A DNA stretch of 64,000 nt from Aquatica leii. Taxonomy: Eukaryota; Arthropoda; Insecta; Coleoptera; Lampyridae. Position numbers and translations under genes: made by a program. The first letter of the stretch is position 1. Each line of letters begins with the position of its first letter. The notes under the pieces are model-generated. The model was given only the letters and a program-made list of their open reading frames with translations. It was not told where the DNA came from and searched no databases. Below, one piece after another: positions 1 through 12,106 of the stretch. Location of the stretch: the NCBI GenBank assembly GCA_035610365.1, contig CM069432.1:232274532-232338531 (forward strand), written 5' to 3'.

Positions 1-2999
1 CAAAGTATGATAATTCTACTTCTATGTTTCAATGTAGATTCCAAGCATTCCATATTGTATATTGTACCCCGTCTACGGCGCTTATACTGTGCCCCAGCAC
101 CCCGAAAAAGCTGTAAAAAATACCACAAAAATATTAAAATGGACCTTATGCCATTTAATGGGCTACAGTTTGGTTGATACATCTCTTATTCAATTGTAAT
201 GCACAGATAAGTATGAAAAATCAAACCCCTATGTTGGATTCGTCATAAAAATCACAAGCGACTAGTTCTCAAGCGACCAATTTGCGTACTTTTTAGCCCA
301 CGCTAGTCGTTTCTTCTTATGCTCCCCTATTGGGTCTACAGTGCACTGCTCAATTCTTTTGGCAATTTTACTCGATTTTGTAAGGCCATAATTTATAAAT
401 AAAAATCTTCTCTTGTAGATGTACGCCATTTTCTTTCACTTTATGGTTGATTTTAATAACTTTGAGTCTCATTGTATCGTTGTTTGCACGAAAAATTTTT
501 TTCCGCACTTTGAACTTGCGTAAACCCTTGTGTATTGAAAGCACTATATTTGATCGGTCAGCTACACTCAATACCCGTCATTTTGGGCATTATTCGATGA
601 ACATAAATTAACTTCAAAAAATCCTAAAGAATGTGTTACGTGCATAAATTTCAAAATGTACTACACTGTATATTCATTACACTAAAGTTAGATTTCTACT
701 TTAGACGCCCTCTAACGAGTTTCGTAATACTTCACTTCCTGTCAAGACGTTAAATCGGCCATTACTTAAATTGTGCTTGCAATGTTTAAATTAGTTTTCT
801 AACATCATCGGCTTGTGTTGAGGCTATGATATAAAACGACAACGCATTTCTATTAGTTTATTCATCACAGGCACGACCCGACACGTGTTAGTCCACATGT
901 TTCGGTGTATTCTCCACCAATGAAGGGTTAATATTGACCAAATACCTTATTGGAAATATTGTAATTTGGAAGGTCTGATTTAAATCCAAAAAGGAAACCT
1001 CGAGAAGAAAATTTTTTCCGATGTACTGTTACTTACGAATCAATAGACTGCGATATCTCCTTTAATTCAATGTCTGCAACAGCATTCGGTAACCGGATTT
1101 TTATTTCTAATTCCTTTTAGAGTCAATCAGACAGCACTCAAGTCTGTTTACCTGAGATCTGCAGAGCTTTCATAATAAATCATTTCATTAGGGGTGCCTA
1201 ATTCATTGCACACAGTTGTATTAATGTACTATTGTAATTACCTATGCCAAATAGTAATAGTGATAAAACAATTGTAGCAATTTAAAATACATCATGTTGT
1301 ACTATATATTTTTGTGGTTTCTTTTAATATTGCAACCGTAAAATAAAAAGTACGAAACTATTACAGTTTTATTATACACTAAATACAAAGCGTGTTTAGT
1401 AAAATACATAAATCTAAATAACTTTTCATTACGCAAAATCCCTAATATTAGTCTGTATATTTTGTTCACGTAAACTCCGCGGGCATTTGTTTACATACGC
1501 TTCAGCTTGAAAATGAATAGACTATAGGTACAAATTCTTTTCACAGTGAACTGGCATCAGAACGTAATTCTGTCATTATTGAGCAACATGTATAAATCGA
1601 AAAAAAAATCATGCAGTACTATTATTGTTTAAACTTTACAAAGTACAAAGTAAGTCTGTGAAAGCCTTGGATCTTTTAATTCAGAATTAGCCAGTGGCGG
1701 CTCGGTCGGACTTTAGGTGGGCTACATTTTTTTAAATGTTTGCAGGTAATGTAAAAGTTTTAAGATATCATTAAAGCATTAAGTAGGTAACTACCAAAAT
1801 GTTTTAGATTTAACAAATAAATTCCGTTCAGCAATGTATATGACGTGCAGAAACTTCATTTAAATGTTCTAAGTCTGTACCTACGTCCTAACCTCGCCCA
1901 AATTTTATCGACTCCATCGGAATAAAACAGTAAACATGGGAAACAAAACAAGGCATTTATCGTATCACATCCACATTCTCACTTATTTTTATTATAAACT
2001 GCAGTAGAAAAATGCCGTGTAAAATTACGTTTGGCAACTTTATCTGCTTGATTTAGTTCCAAATTTGGAGTAGGCCTTCCGAGAGATTTTATTTCAACCT
2101 TTTATTGACTAGTCTTTAGTGATTTATCGAGAAAATACTAATGCTAATAGTTATTATTATGTTTGATACAAGGACATTAGTCGTGTTGATTTTTACAGAT
2201 ATTTTCTTGACATTCTATGTATAATAATTATGTGTGTTTTACATTTAATATAAAAAATCGTTTCTGGTTAGGAACTTAACATTTATTCTTAATGGATTAA
2301 ATTTCTTATATTAAAACTATCTTAAGTTAAATATGTATGTATACATGATGTATAATACATTTGTGTATTGTTAATAATTAATACAAAAATAATAAACAAC
2401 ACTTTTTAACTGTTTTGTTTTGACGTAGGTATAATAGTATGTACATTGTATTAATTAATTTAAATGGTTAAAAAAACATTAAATCTGTTTAGATGCTTTC
2501 GTTCATCATACTATGCTAGCTCCACTTAAAATAAGTTTGTAAGATTTAATCAAACGTTCACTATTGAAGCAATTAAACTATTCTAAAAAAGCGCAATTTC
2601 TACAAATTATAAATGAAAAATTATATCCGATTGGAATTAATAATAATTCATAAAATTGTAAATTTGTTTTCCATAGCCTTGATCAAATATTTCGATTTCG
2701 TTCAGACGTAGTTTAAATTTAGACTTCATAAATAATCATGTACGACTAAATTAAAAAACAGTTACATATAAAAAAGTATGTAATTTGTTTATTGCTAAAA
2801 ACCAAATCAATATTTAAATGATGGCGCAATGCCAAACGCGTGTTATCCTGTTAATAACTTTGTTGCCACCACATATTTGCAATTAAAAATTAGGATTACT
2901 TATAATTTATGACATATATTGTATCACAATGTTTATAATTATTTTATTATTAAAATTGTGCTCCACGTTACGTGTAAATATAAAACATTTTCAGAGACA
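1..2999. other. AT-rich region, no gene recognised
   Basis: I see no convincing coding exon, RNA gene or complete mobile element here. The short open frames lack recognisable motifs. A CAGTGGCGGCTC string near 1691 resembles a hAT-type element end, but no partner end or target duplication was found. It is best read as intergenic or old repeat DNA. Confidence 0.5.
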
Positions 3000-3005
3000 T
3001 CTGTA

Positions 3006-5124
3006 GGGGAGACCGGGGTTAGTTGGCTACAGGGGCACGTTGACACATTGCCAATAAATTCTATGAATTTAGGCAGAACACTGCATGGTCGTAATCACGT
3101 AGTGCTGCTATCTGCAGGAACACATGCCGAAAGTTACAGCGTACTGTAATACCGTTATCATGAACACCTGCAATATATGCATTTTCATAGACGGCCGAGA
3201 TTTTAATATTCCATTTAAAACACTGACCAGGTATTGTCAGAAAGAAAATATCAGAAATGTGGGCTACATTAAGAATATGGTAGGATTTTTTTTATAATGT
3301 GACAAGAGTCACTTATTTATATATTTTAGGTATTTTCTCCTGAAGAAGAAATACAACTAGAAGAGTATCTTCAAAAAGCTTCTGACATTTATTACGGACT
3401 TGCTCCTGAACAAGTGCGCCAATTTGCGTTTGAATATGGTTCTGCTTTAAAAAAGAAAATGCCTGTTTCCTGGGAAACAAATAAAATGGCTGAGGAAGAC
3501 TGGTTTTCGCTATTCCTAAAAAGACACAAAAGACTTTCGGTTCGTAAACCAGAGGCTACTAGCGCTGCTAGAGCTTCTAGCTTTAACAAAACAAATGTAA
3601 CGGCATTTTCTGATAACTGGCAGAAAGTTTTGAATCATCTGAAATGGGTGAGACGGGAATCACCACCGTTCAAAGACCTGATAGAGTGGTAGCACGAAGA
3701 GGTTTTAAACAAATTGGTAGGATTGTTTGTGCAGAGCGTGGATCATTAATCACATTAGCCGTAGCCATATCTGCGACAGGAAACTCACTTCCTCTATTTT
3801 TAATCTTTCCAAGGGTAAAGTTCCGCGACCACTTTTTAAATAATGCAGCTGCAGGCAGTGCAGGAGGTGCAAATCCTTCTGGCTGGATGAAAGAAGAGCA
3901 TTTTTTTCAATTTATCCAACATTGTGAAGCATTCAAAAAGTTCGAAGGAAAGACCTGCAGCTCTCCTACTTGACAATCATGACTCACATTTATCAATAAG
4001 TGCTTTAAATTATTGTAAAGAAAATGGTGTGACAGTTCTCTCCTTTCCTTCTCACTGTAGCCATAAGCTTCAGCCATTAGATCGAACTGTGTATGGACCT
4101 CTAAAAAAAATTGTAAACAGCGCCTGCGATGCGTGGATAACTTCCCACCCAGGATTGACAATGACCATATATGATATTCCGGGCTAGTAAATTTAACCCT
4201 GCATCGTGCTGCTTCTCCCGAGAACATAAAATCAGGATTTCAGGTTACGGGAATATATCCGTTTAACAGGGATATCTTTCCTGAACATGAATATATGCCC
4301 GCATATGCTACAGATAGACCAAATCCTGAAAACACGGACGTGGCTACTCCAGATGTCCCTAATCCGGAAAATATAGATACATCTACTCCAGAAGTCACAA
4401 CTACAACGGACAAGTTAGATGTTGAGGAGAACAACAGTTTTCCATCTTCTTCTAAATCATTTTTGGAACCAGGACCTTCAACACCGATTTCGGCACTACC
4501 CAGAAAAAGGAAGGCGAACAACCGCAGGAAGGTGACAACAGAAATACTTACGGATACGCCAGTTAAAAATGCCCTGGAGACATACAAGGCAGAAGCAGCT
4601 TCCAAAAAATCCAGTCGTACTCAAAAGGTCAAGAAGCAAGTTCTGGCTGATAAAACCCAAAAAAAAAGTGTAAAAGGAGTTTATACAGGAAATAAAAAGC
4701 AAACACCATTAAAAAAATCTAAGACACAAATTTATACTACCTTTGACAAAAGCGATTCAGAAGAAGATGACGAGACTTTTTGTCTAGTTTGTATGGATAA
4801 ATATTCAAATAGCGCATCGGAAGAAAACTGGATTCAATGTGTGAAATGCAAAATGTGGGCACACGAGCAATGCATTGACGAGGGTTTCAATTATATCTGC
4901 CATAACTGTAATTCTGATAATGATTCTAATTAAGAATAATTGTTGGAAACATTTCCTTGTGTCAAAAATTTGATTTATTGAAGTAAAACCGAAAAATATA
5001 TTTGGAATTTTTTGTACACGCGATTTCCTATAAGCCAACTTACCCCGTCATATGGGCAAACCCCGACGTCGGGGTACGTTGGCACATTTATATGAAAAGT
5101 GTGCCAACCAGCCCCGGTTTCCCC
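3006..5124 (+). mobile_element. pogo-family (Tc1/mariner superfamily) DNA transposon
   Basis: A 25-bp terminal inverted repeat starts at 3003 (GTAGGGGAGACCGGGG...) and its reverse complement ends at 5127, with 3 mismatches. The element proper is flanked by TA at 3004-3005 and 5125-5126, the target duplication expected for this superfamily. Inside is one transposase gene on the same strand with HTH, DDE and PHD-like segments. The gene is frameshifted, so this copy should be unable to move itself, although the ends look recent. Confidence 0.88.
3124..4933 (+). pseudogene. pogo/Tigger-like transposase with C-terminal PHD-like finger, broken
   Basis: Such enzymes bind element ends through N-terminal helix-turn-helix domains and cut DNA with a DDD/DDE catalytic domain in the nucleus. 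A first exon from about 3124 holds a psq-type HTH piece (IPFKTLTRY) and stops at a GT donor at 3280. A 50-bp intron ends at 3329, and the second exon opens VFSPEEE. Next come a CENP-B-type HTH (to about 3640), the DDE core (QRPDRVVARRGFKQIG, GNSLPLFLIFPRVKF, LLLDNHDSHLS, HKLQPLD, about 3650-4190), an acidic/basic linker and a Cys-rich tail (CLVCMDKY...WIQCVKCKMWAHEQC...YICHNC, about 4780-4915). Breaks: sequence is missing just before the first catalytic motif, where the expected Asp reads Gly (GETGI), and the frame shifts near 3940 and near 4180. The last frame, 4295-4933, is open for 212 codons. Confidence 0.85.
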
Positions 5125-5394
5125 TACTAAACTTTTTGTTTTAGATACTGCAGTCGGCAAAAGTAGCAACATACAATCAATTACATTATCAAAAAACGAA
5201 AGTACTGAATTTAAACAGAAAAACATTAAAAAATATATGTAAATTAGTGTTGTATTAGAAGAGCGAATTCTTTAGATAGAAAAAGAAATTTCTGCATTGT
5301 TAGTTGTTTTCGTACTAGGTGAAAATACTTTTATGCCAGAAGAGAACCACCGAGACCACCAAAGATATATGTTGTACACGGTGTACATTGTAAG

Positions 5395-5500
5395 TGAGAC
5401 ATGAGGAAGTACGGAAATCTATGGAGATGTATAGGAATGTACGAAGAGATATATGGGGATGTGCTAGGAGATATATGGAGATGTACGGGGGAATATCTAA
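5395..5500 (+). repeat. degenerate minisatellite, about 20-bp period
   Basis: Repeats of the type ggaGATGTAYaggaatgtacg, roughly 10- and 20-bp spaced, lie at the outer end of the left IR-1 arm. The same array recurs in the spacer (8275) and, inverted, at the outer end of the right arm (14030). Confidence 0.65.
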
Positions 5501-6149
5501 ACGCACATGCGATAGAAAAGAGTGCTATTAACGTGACTCACATTCTCGTTCACCAATGCAATATAATTTCTCAGAAAAATGTTCAGAAAAAAATTATTGA
5601 TTTCTTCTTTGAAATGTGTTATTTGATTTGGTGTTTATCAATAAAGCTTGACTGACTACACCTGTAACTGCTGGCAAAACGACCATTTTAATACTAAAGC
5701 TTTAAAAACACTCCATGAACTCCATCTGCTCCATGAACCTCAAGCAAGATTGCTAGTTTTTGAAGGTATTGCATTTGCATTCAGAATTTAAGCTTATTTT
5801 TTAATAATAAATGTAAAAGCCGCCACTAAATAACCCACTCTTTTCCATAGATATCATCCTCGTTAAAATGAATGATTCTCGGTTTTTGTGCCACACTATA
5901 GTGATTGGAGTAATTTTAGTAACAATTAAAGTATTTTTTTATTAATGATACCCACATTAATAAAGGTAACTTTAAAAATGTAAATAGCTACAAAAATGAA
6001 GTTGTAAAGTTAATTTTAAACCCGCGTAATGCAAAATAGTTTTGTATAAAACCGCGGACTAAAATCACAACTACACATCTACATCGACAAACCTTATAGC
6101 TTTGTACCCATATACAATGGGGACAGTGAATGGGGATAACTATTAACAA

Positions 6150-6262
6150 AATGTCAAAATTTGATGGCGGTGTCATCTCGTGGTATAAGTTACTACGTAT
6201 TAAAATAACTTATCATTAATACGTAGTAACTGACACAACGAGATAGCTATCCAATTTTGTTA
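6150..6262. repeat. imperfect hairpin repeat (MITE-like)
   Basis: An inverted repeat of about 45 bp per arm: GTTACTACGTATTAA faces TTAATACGTAGTAAC, with outer arms containing CTCGT/ACGAG. It is absent from the equivalent part of the right IR-1 arm, so it is probably a small later insertion into the left arm. Confidence 0.5.
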
Positions 6263-7975
6263 AGAGTAACTTTAGGTTATATATCACTAATATTACGTAA
6301 TGTCGTCCCTCGCAGCACGAAAGTAACTTTAAAAGTGTAACTATTTTTGTATAAAAAGGTATTTATCTCTAACAATAGGTGACGTCGTCCAAGGTACGTA
6401 ACTGCCATGATTAACTTTGAGCTCGATTTAAATTTATAGTAAGCGATTATTTTTTTGCAAATTTGCAAACATACATAACAGATGATGTATAGTAACATCA
6501 AAAAAAAAGTGTGACTCTTTTTGCATAAAACGTCATTGTTTTACCAATATTATTCGTTCTGCTTTTCATCTCATTTGTTGTTGACACTTCATTAACTATT
6601 GTTAAATGTTTTCCTAGGTAAGGTGCATTATCACGACGACAGTACCATTAGTAAACAATTTTGAAATTAATTATTTTTGCAGCTACTGAACAAAGTTAAT
6701 ATGGTTCATGTATTTTTTACAGATTTAAAATCCATTCCGAATTCCATTTCCGAATTTAAATCTGATGGTCTATTTATGTTCGTCTTTAGAAAAGACTATT
6801 GTGTGCCGGTGAGGAACTAAAACTTTATTTCTTCCAATTGGCAACTGTATGCCTGGTTTCAACAATCTATTTCTTAACTTAGTTCCTATACCTCCTCTTG
6901 TATAAAACATTCTAAATTTTCGTCTACCTTTTCTAGACTCGTTCTCCATTTTATGGATATAGTTATGTTTTTATCTGCATTGCTTTTAGTAAACAAGTAT
7001 CGCTGTCTGAAGAATATCTCAATAGTTGTTAACCGAATCGATGAGCTTATTTTTTTTTTAATTTCTACCTTTACACTGTACAGTACGTTTCTAAGTAAAT
7101 TTATTCTCTGTTCCGTATACAGATAGGCTGTAAACAGGATGATTTTTTAGCAGAGACTGTGCCATAATTACATATGCACTGTGAGCTTTATGACATTCGG
7201 TATTGTACTAGATGATTTACGAATGTATGTGCCTGTAACCGGTAATCCTTCTTTTAATGGCAAAACAAATTTCATAATTTTATTGTTTCTAGAATTATAT
7301 TTAATTTTTCTGGTGATGCGCGCGCTATTCTCCGCTCTCCAGATAATCTTAAGTACGTTTCGTTGTTCAACAAATAACCTTAAATTATCAACATCTTTTC
7401 TTCAAAATGTTTATTATTGTTAGATACAAATCGATTTAAAGTTGTGGTCGAAGGCAAAGCGGTATCCAAATTTGAATGAAAAATTTGATACAGAAATGTT
7501 TTCTTCTTCTTCTGAATGTGCCTATCCTATCTCTAAACAATCCTTATGTAGACATAGAAAACCAACTTGCAAGGTTTTTCTTCTGCTTAGAACATTTCCT
7601 TAGAGTATCAAGGCACCATCGAATAAATTGGCATATTTTGAGTCCTCTGAATTTTTCATGGATGTTTCATAGAAGTGCCGGAACAGCTAATTATATTTTT
7701 CGTAGTGTTCTATATTTTCCGAGATAATTGTATTTTTATGAAACACAGTTGTATTCATAGATCAGTATTAGCAAGTCCAGGTCTTTCTTTAATTAATCGA
7801 AATACTTCATTCACTGAGTCACTATAGAAAAAACGTGCGTGATTAGCAACTGGTTAATATCATTTTTCCTCTTTTGTGTTTAATTATTTCCCTTCTTTGG
7901 TACTTATCAGATTTCCATTTAGACTAAGAACTCTTAAGTCGTTGTCATCCAGTGATCAAAATCAAAATATTTTTA

Positions 7976-8992
7976 AAGTAGTATTTAAGCTCTATTTTAG
8001 AGCGTTTTCTACATCAAAAAAGCATTGCTTTACCATCTAAGAATAAAATGTAGTAAATTATTATATTATTTATAAGAATCACTAAAAAGCTTTTATAAAT
8101 AAATGTTCCGACGTACGATCGGGTGTTCCTAACAGTGTATTAAACCGTACACGTTAAGTATAAAATTTTTTTAACCTATTCGAAAATTGATAACTTTTAT
8201 CATTTTTAATATAATTTGTTTGTTGAATAGAAGTTTGCATGTAGAAAAGTCTAGTGTTTATAAGTAAATGTTGGGGATGTACAGATAGATACAGAGAAGT
8301 ACAGAAAAATATGGGAATGTACAGGAAAATATAGGCATGCACAAGGAAATATAAAAATGTGGAGGGAAATACGGAGATGTACAAAGAAATACAAGAATGT
8401 GTAGGACTATATTAGATGTATTTAGTATAAAATGAGATTTTTTATTGTGGAGACCTACATTAGATCAAATACATCGGGGTAGTTAGTCGCTGTGAAAATT
8501 GTAGGACCAAAAACATCCAAAATTCCCACATTAGGGTGCAGTAGCGTACGATCAGTTACACGTTTACTTAAGTTTTTTAACGCCAGAACTTTTATTGCGT
8601 AACTGTTTATTTAAAAAAAATAAGTACTCTTAAAAAGTAATACAGACTCACTTAGAGCTTACACCGTTAGAGACGATATTCTAATTCAAACTAATTTCTA
8701 AGTTTCTGTTTCATGGTAATGCACAGTCAAAGTCAAAAGCTTACATTCAATATTTGTAAAGTAATTCATTACTTAAATTGGAGTGATTATTATTAATTAA
8801 TTATATTTTATTAAATTTAATTAAAGGATAATAAAGCTACGCTATATTTTCAAAACATCGCATATTTAGTAGAGATAAGCATGTGCATCATATTTGTACC
8901 GACAAACAACATTCAGATTATAAAAAAGTTGTTTATTAAAAATGACAATAAGCAAATCGTTACGTACATATATTTATTTAGTTTTTAAACGT
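7976..8992. other. IR-1 spacer, left part
   Basis: Spacer DNA between the two arms. Apart from the minisatellite listed separately I see no gene. It contains AT-rich low-complexity sequence and scattered short open frames without motifs. Confidence 0.4.
8275..8410 (+). repeat. minisatellite array, about 20-21-bp period
   Basis: Tandem variants of GAATGTACAGGAAAATATAGG, with about 6 recognisable units. It is the clearest of the three related arrays and runs in the same orientation as the array at 5395. Confidence 0.75.
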
Positions 8993-9174
8993 CTAAGGCC
9001 CGGTTTCACCATTAAGAATTTAACTCTAGAGTAACTAATCTACGGTTAATTTTAAAATCCTGTCATATTATTGGTTAGCTCAAAACCACTAACCAATGAT
9101 ATGACAGGATTTTAAATTTAATCGTAGATTAGTTAATCTCGAGTTAAATTCTTAATGGTGAAACCGGACCTTAG
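8993..9174. mobile_element. hairpin MITE with GGTTTCACC ends
   Basis: A nearly perfect inverted repeat: arms of about 85 bp around a loop of roughly 10 bases (near 9083-9092). The ends read CTAAGGCCCGGTTTCACC at the left and its near-complement at the right. The transcript or single strand would fold into one long hairpin. The end resembles the smaller element at 24772, suggesting one non-autonomous family. No coding capacity. Confidence 0.85.
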
Positions 9175-9587
9175 AATTATTCTACCCGTCGTTAGACCTT
9201 AAGTTGCAACTTATTCATAAGTAATCTCCGTTGAAGATAAAAAATAACCAATGCAGTTTTACTTTGATATCATGTAATACTCCATTTTCAATTCGGTTCA
9301 TAATGATTATCAAACGCGCGGTTAACTTTTAATCCAAGCTTTAATTAATTTTGCGCTGACCAGAAGGTTACTTTCCCAACGTTTGCAAACCTTAGACCAC
9401 AACAACGCACTAGTTTCATCTTCTAGTGGCTCGCGATCGTACTAAGGTTTAAAACTGTTTAAAAGCTAACCTAACAAATGCGCTTGCTTTTGTTTACGCT
9501 TTTGCACCATCTTGTACCTTGAGACACAAATCAATCTTATACCTTGAAACGGCGTTTTAAGTACGTCGTGATATTTTATTTTAGAAT

Positions 9588-10470
9588 AGCTATGCCAAGA
9601 AGCAAAAGCTGCAAAAAAACCACCAGTAAATGCGACAATCAGTGCACCCGCAGAGACTAGAATATCTATTCGTGAGGTGACGCAAAGTACAAGGTGTCAT
9701 TGGCTACTTTATGGCGATATTTAAATGTGTTCGAATGAATTTAGAGTAGAGCATTTTACTACCCATTGTGTGAAACATAACGTGAATAAAATGTTCAACG
9801 AGCAAGAAGAAAAATGCCTTGTGAAATATATTGCAACTATGGCCAAAATGGAGTACGGTTTAATCAAGAAAAAAAGTTCACAAACTGGCTTTCAAGTTTG
9901 CAGTTTCAAATATGACATAGAAGACGTCCATATGCGGTTTGGCATGATTTCCTCTGAGCGTATATAGAACAAACATGAAACAGAACTTAAACCATGCAAA
10001 AACCCATGAGAAAAATAGCACTAAAAAATTAAACAGATTGAAAGTGTGACCTTAGCAGAACTTGCACAATTAGTAACGTTAATTAGGGTAATTAATGCAA
10101 TAGGTAAGCATATTCCACAAACGCTGATTTTTGCTGAGGGTCAACTACAAAGAATTTATTATTAAAAAAGCACCACCTAGCACTATTACAAGAAACAACT
10201 CCTCAAGCTGAAGTAACAAATCACTTTTCCTCATATTTTTAGAACGTTTTGTTGCGTACGTTAAAATGAATGCGTTATCCTTTTTTTAACAACCATGAAA
10301 CGCATTTGTCAGTTAAAGCAGTCAAATACGCTTCCGAAATAAGAATCATAACATTTACATTTCCACCCCATACGTCACCAGACTTCAATCCCTCGACTTA
10401 GCAGTGTTTAGGTCTATCAACACCAATAGCGTATTTACGGGGTGGGTCAAATGGATGTATACCCCCAGAG
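9588..10470 (+). pseudogene. old pogo-like transposase relic
   Basis: Fragments of a pogo/Tigger transposase in changing frames: a start-like MPRSKSCKK at 9588 and an HTH helix (VSLATLWRYL) to about 9720. Then comes a CENP-B-type HTH segment within an open frame at 9725-9967 (MFNEQEEKCLVKYIATMAKMEYGL). A DDE-core fragment (about 10050-10140) and a decayed FPPHTSPDFNP segment near 10365, corresponding to the usual PPHTSHKLQPLD motif, follow. Stops and frame changes are numerous, and no terminal repeats were found. It is much more decayed than the 3006-5124 element and of a different subfamily. Confidence 0.6.
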
Positions 10471-11319
10471 GTTATTGAGTAACATTTATTTTATTTATTA
10501 GGATTAAAGTGTATCAATAAAGGAAAAAACCACAGCGTTTAAATTTGTATTATAGTATTATACTGATCAACAGAGTTGCTGTCTCTACATTAGATACATT
10601 AAATGTCGATTCTGGTGAACCAAGAGCTACTAATGAGAACGAGAACATGCATACAAGATAGGTCGAGCGTCACAATGCAATCGTGCACTTTGCAGCCGAT
10701 CTTTCGACAATCTGTAAAGTTCTAAGAGAGATTTCTCATTGGATAAACTGAACAACAGCATCTAGCTAGTATTCTTCTTACGGCCATGTCACACTCAGAT
10801 TTTATCATCATGCTTTTCTCGCTGAGTAATACAATGAGAGTTACACATCTTCTAAGCAAAATTCTAGAGAACCCTACCATGGAGGTTCCTTGTAATGGAA
10901 TCTCTAGATGTGTGTTCCAGTAATGAGTATTCGACCCTTCAAAAACTGTACACAGTGCTAGTTTATCTCCCTGTATTGATAGCCACGGTACATAAAAGCA
11001 ACTTGCATCGTACGTAGACGTGGTTCAGGTCGACTATAAATAAAGTTCGTCTAAATGGACTGGAACCCCTAAACACCCATTTCGACATTAATTGTTCCGT
11101 CGAGGAAGTCATCTATCATTTTGCCATAAAAAGTAGTAGTGTAATAGACTTTGCATTGTAAGTTAATGTATTTTTGTCGTAATTATGTTTCTTTTTAAAT
11201 AATAAGTTTGTGAAGAAAAAGCGTGTAATTGTTTTATTTTGTTTTGCAATTGCCTATTTGACCAAATTTTTATGTGGAAAACGTCCTAAACAGAGCCTAA
11301 ATCTGACTTTTAAATGCAT
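10471..11319. other. IR-1 spacer, right part; no gene seen
   Basis: No recognisable coding or RNA features. It may include the end of the pogo relic and unidentified repeat DNA. Confidence 0.4.
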
Positions 11320-11469
11320 TTTGATAATCAATGAATGACAACAAGTATATTTTTAAAGTTATCAGTCTAAATAGAAATCTGATAAGTAACAAAGAAGCGA
11401 AATAATTTAAAAAAAAGAGAAAAAAGGATATTAACCAGTTGCTTATCACGCACTTTCTACTTTCCTATA

Positions 11470-12106
11470 AAAAAAAGTATAGCGATCGCAATTTTTTTCC
11501 AAAAAATTTTTATTGCATAACTTTACGTTTCAAGCTCTCCTAAATCAGAAAAATGTATTTTTGCCAAAAAAATTTTGGGTGTCTGTGTGTAACGATGTAC
11601 CCACGATAACTCTCGAACCAAAAGTCATAGTAAGTTGAAATTTGGTATGGAGCGGACTTTTCATATTCTCTCGGTTCTATGAAAAGATGGGTCTGATAAA
11701 GAAACCGGAAGTAGGTGTATCCGCAATTTTTAACAGTTTTTCTTAGAGTCGAGCTGACTTTTTATATTCTTTCTTATATAATTAGTATGTAAATGATTTA
11801 TTTTTACAGTTTCTTATAGAGATAATTCTAATTTCTAACATTAACAGTTTATCAGGTACTATTTAATTTGTAATTCAAAATAAATTCACAAATATAATAT
11901 ATTTTCGAATCCTGCCTGCGACGATTTTCTTTATTGTTTTACTAAAAGGGTAAGTCATATCGAAGCGTACAAATATGCTAGAAAATCAATACAAACGTGT
12001 ACATATCACTTCAAAATGGTTTGATGACAGCATAACCTTAAAACAATGTGTAGATATTCCTCCATCATTCCTTATAGGAAAGTCGTGTGGTGACCACACC
12101 AATTTT
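11470..12106. mobile_element. 637-bp insertion in the IR-1 right arm with 9-bp target duplication
   Basis: The sequence TTTCCTATA occurs at 11461-11469 and 12107-12115 and flanks DNA absent from the matching part of the left arm (near 7825). Both ends run into A/T tracts but no strong terminal repeat is seen. A 9-bp duplication would fit a Mutator-like element. That class assignment is inference; only the insertion is shown. Confidence 0.55.

Larger units (their letters stand above)
5345..7975 (+). repeat. left arm of large inverted repeat (IR-1)
   Basis: Matches the reverse complement of about 11320-14215 over its whole length with moderate divergence. Anchors: ggtgtacattg near 5375 against 14170; a stretch from 5860 to 6030 (with aacccgcgtaa) against 13600-13770; 7200-7420 against 12400-12600; 7830-7960 against 11330-11445. 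Short frames such as NFSWMFHRSAGTANY occur in both arms, so the ancestral sequence may have coded for protein, but I do not recognise it. Confidence 0.75.

Noticed and set aside
1688-1720. CAGTGGCGGCTC as a hAT-type terminal repeat
   Set aside because: No matching opposite end and no 8-bp target duplication found.
4240-4605. Minus-strand 121-codon open frame
   Set aside because: Shadow of the pogo transposase linker on the other strand.
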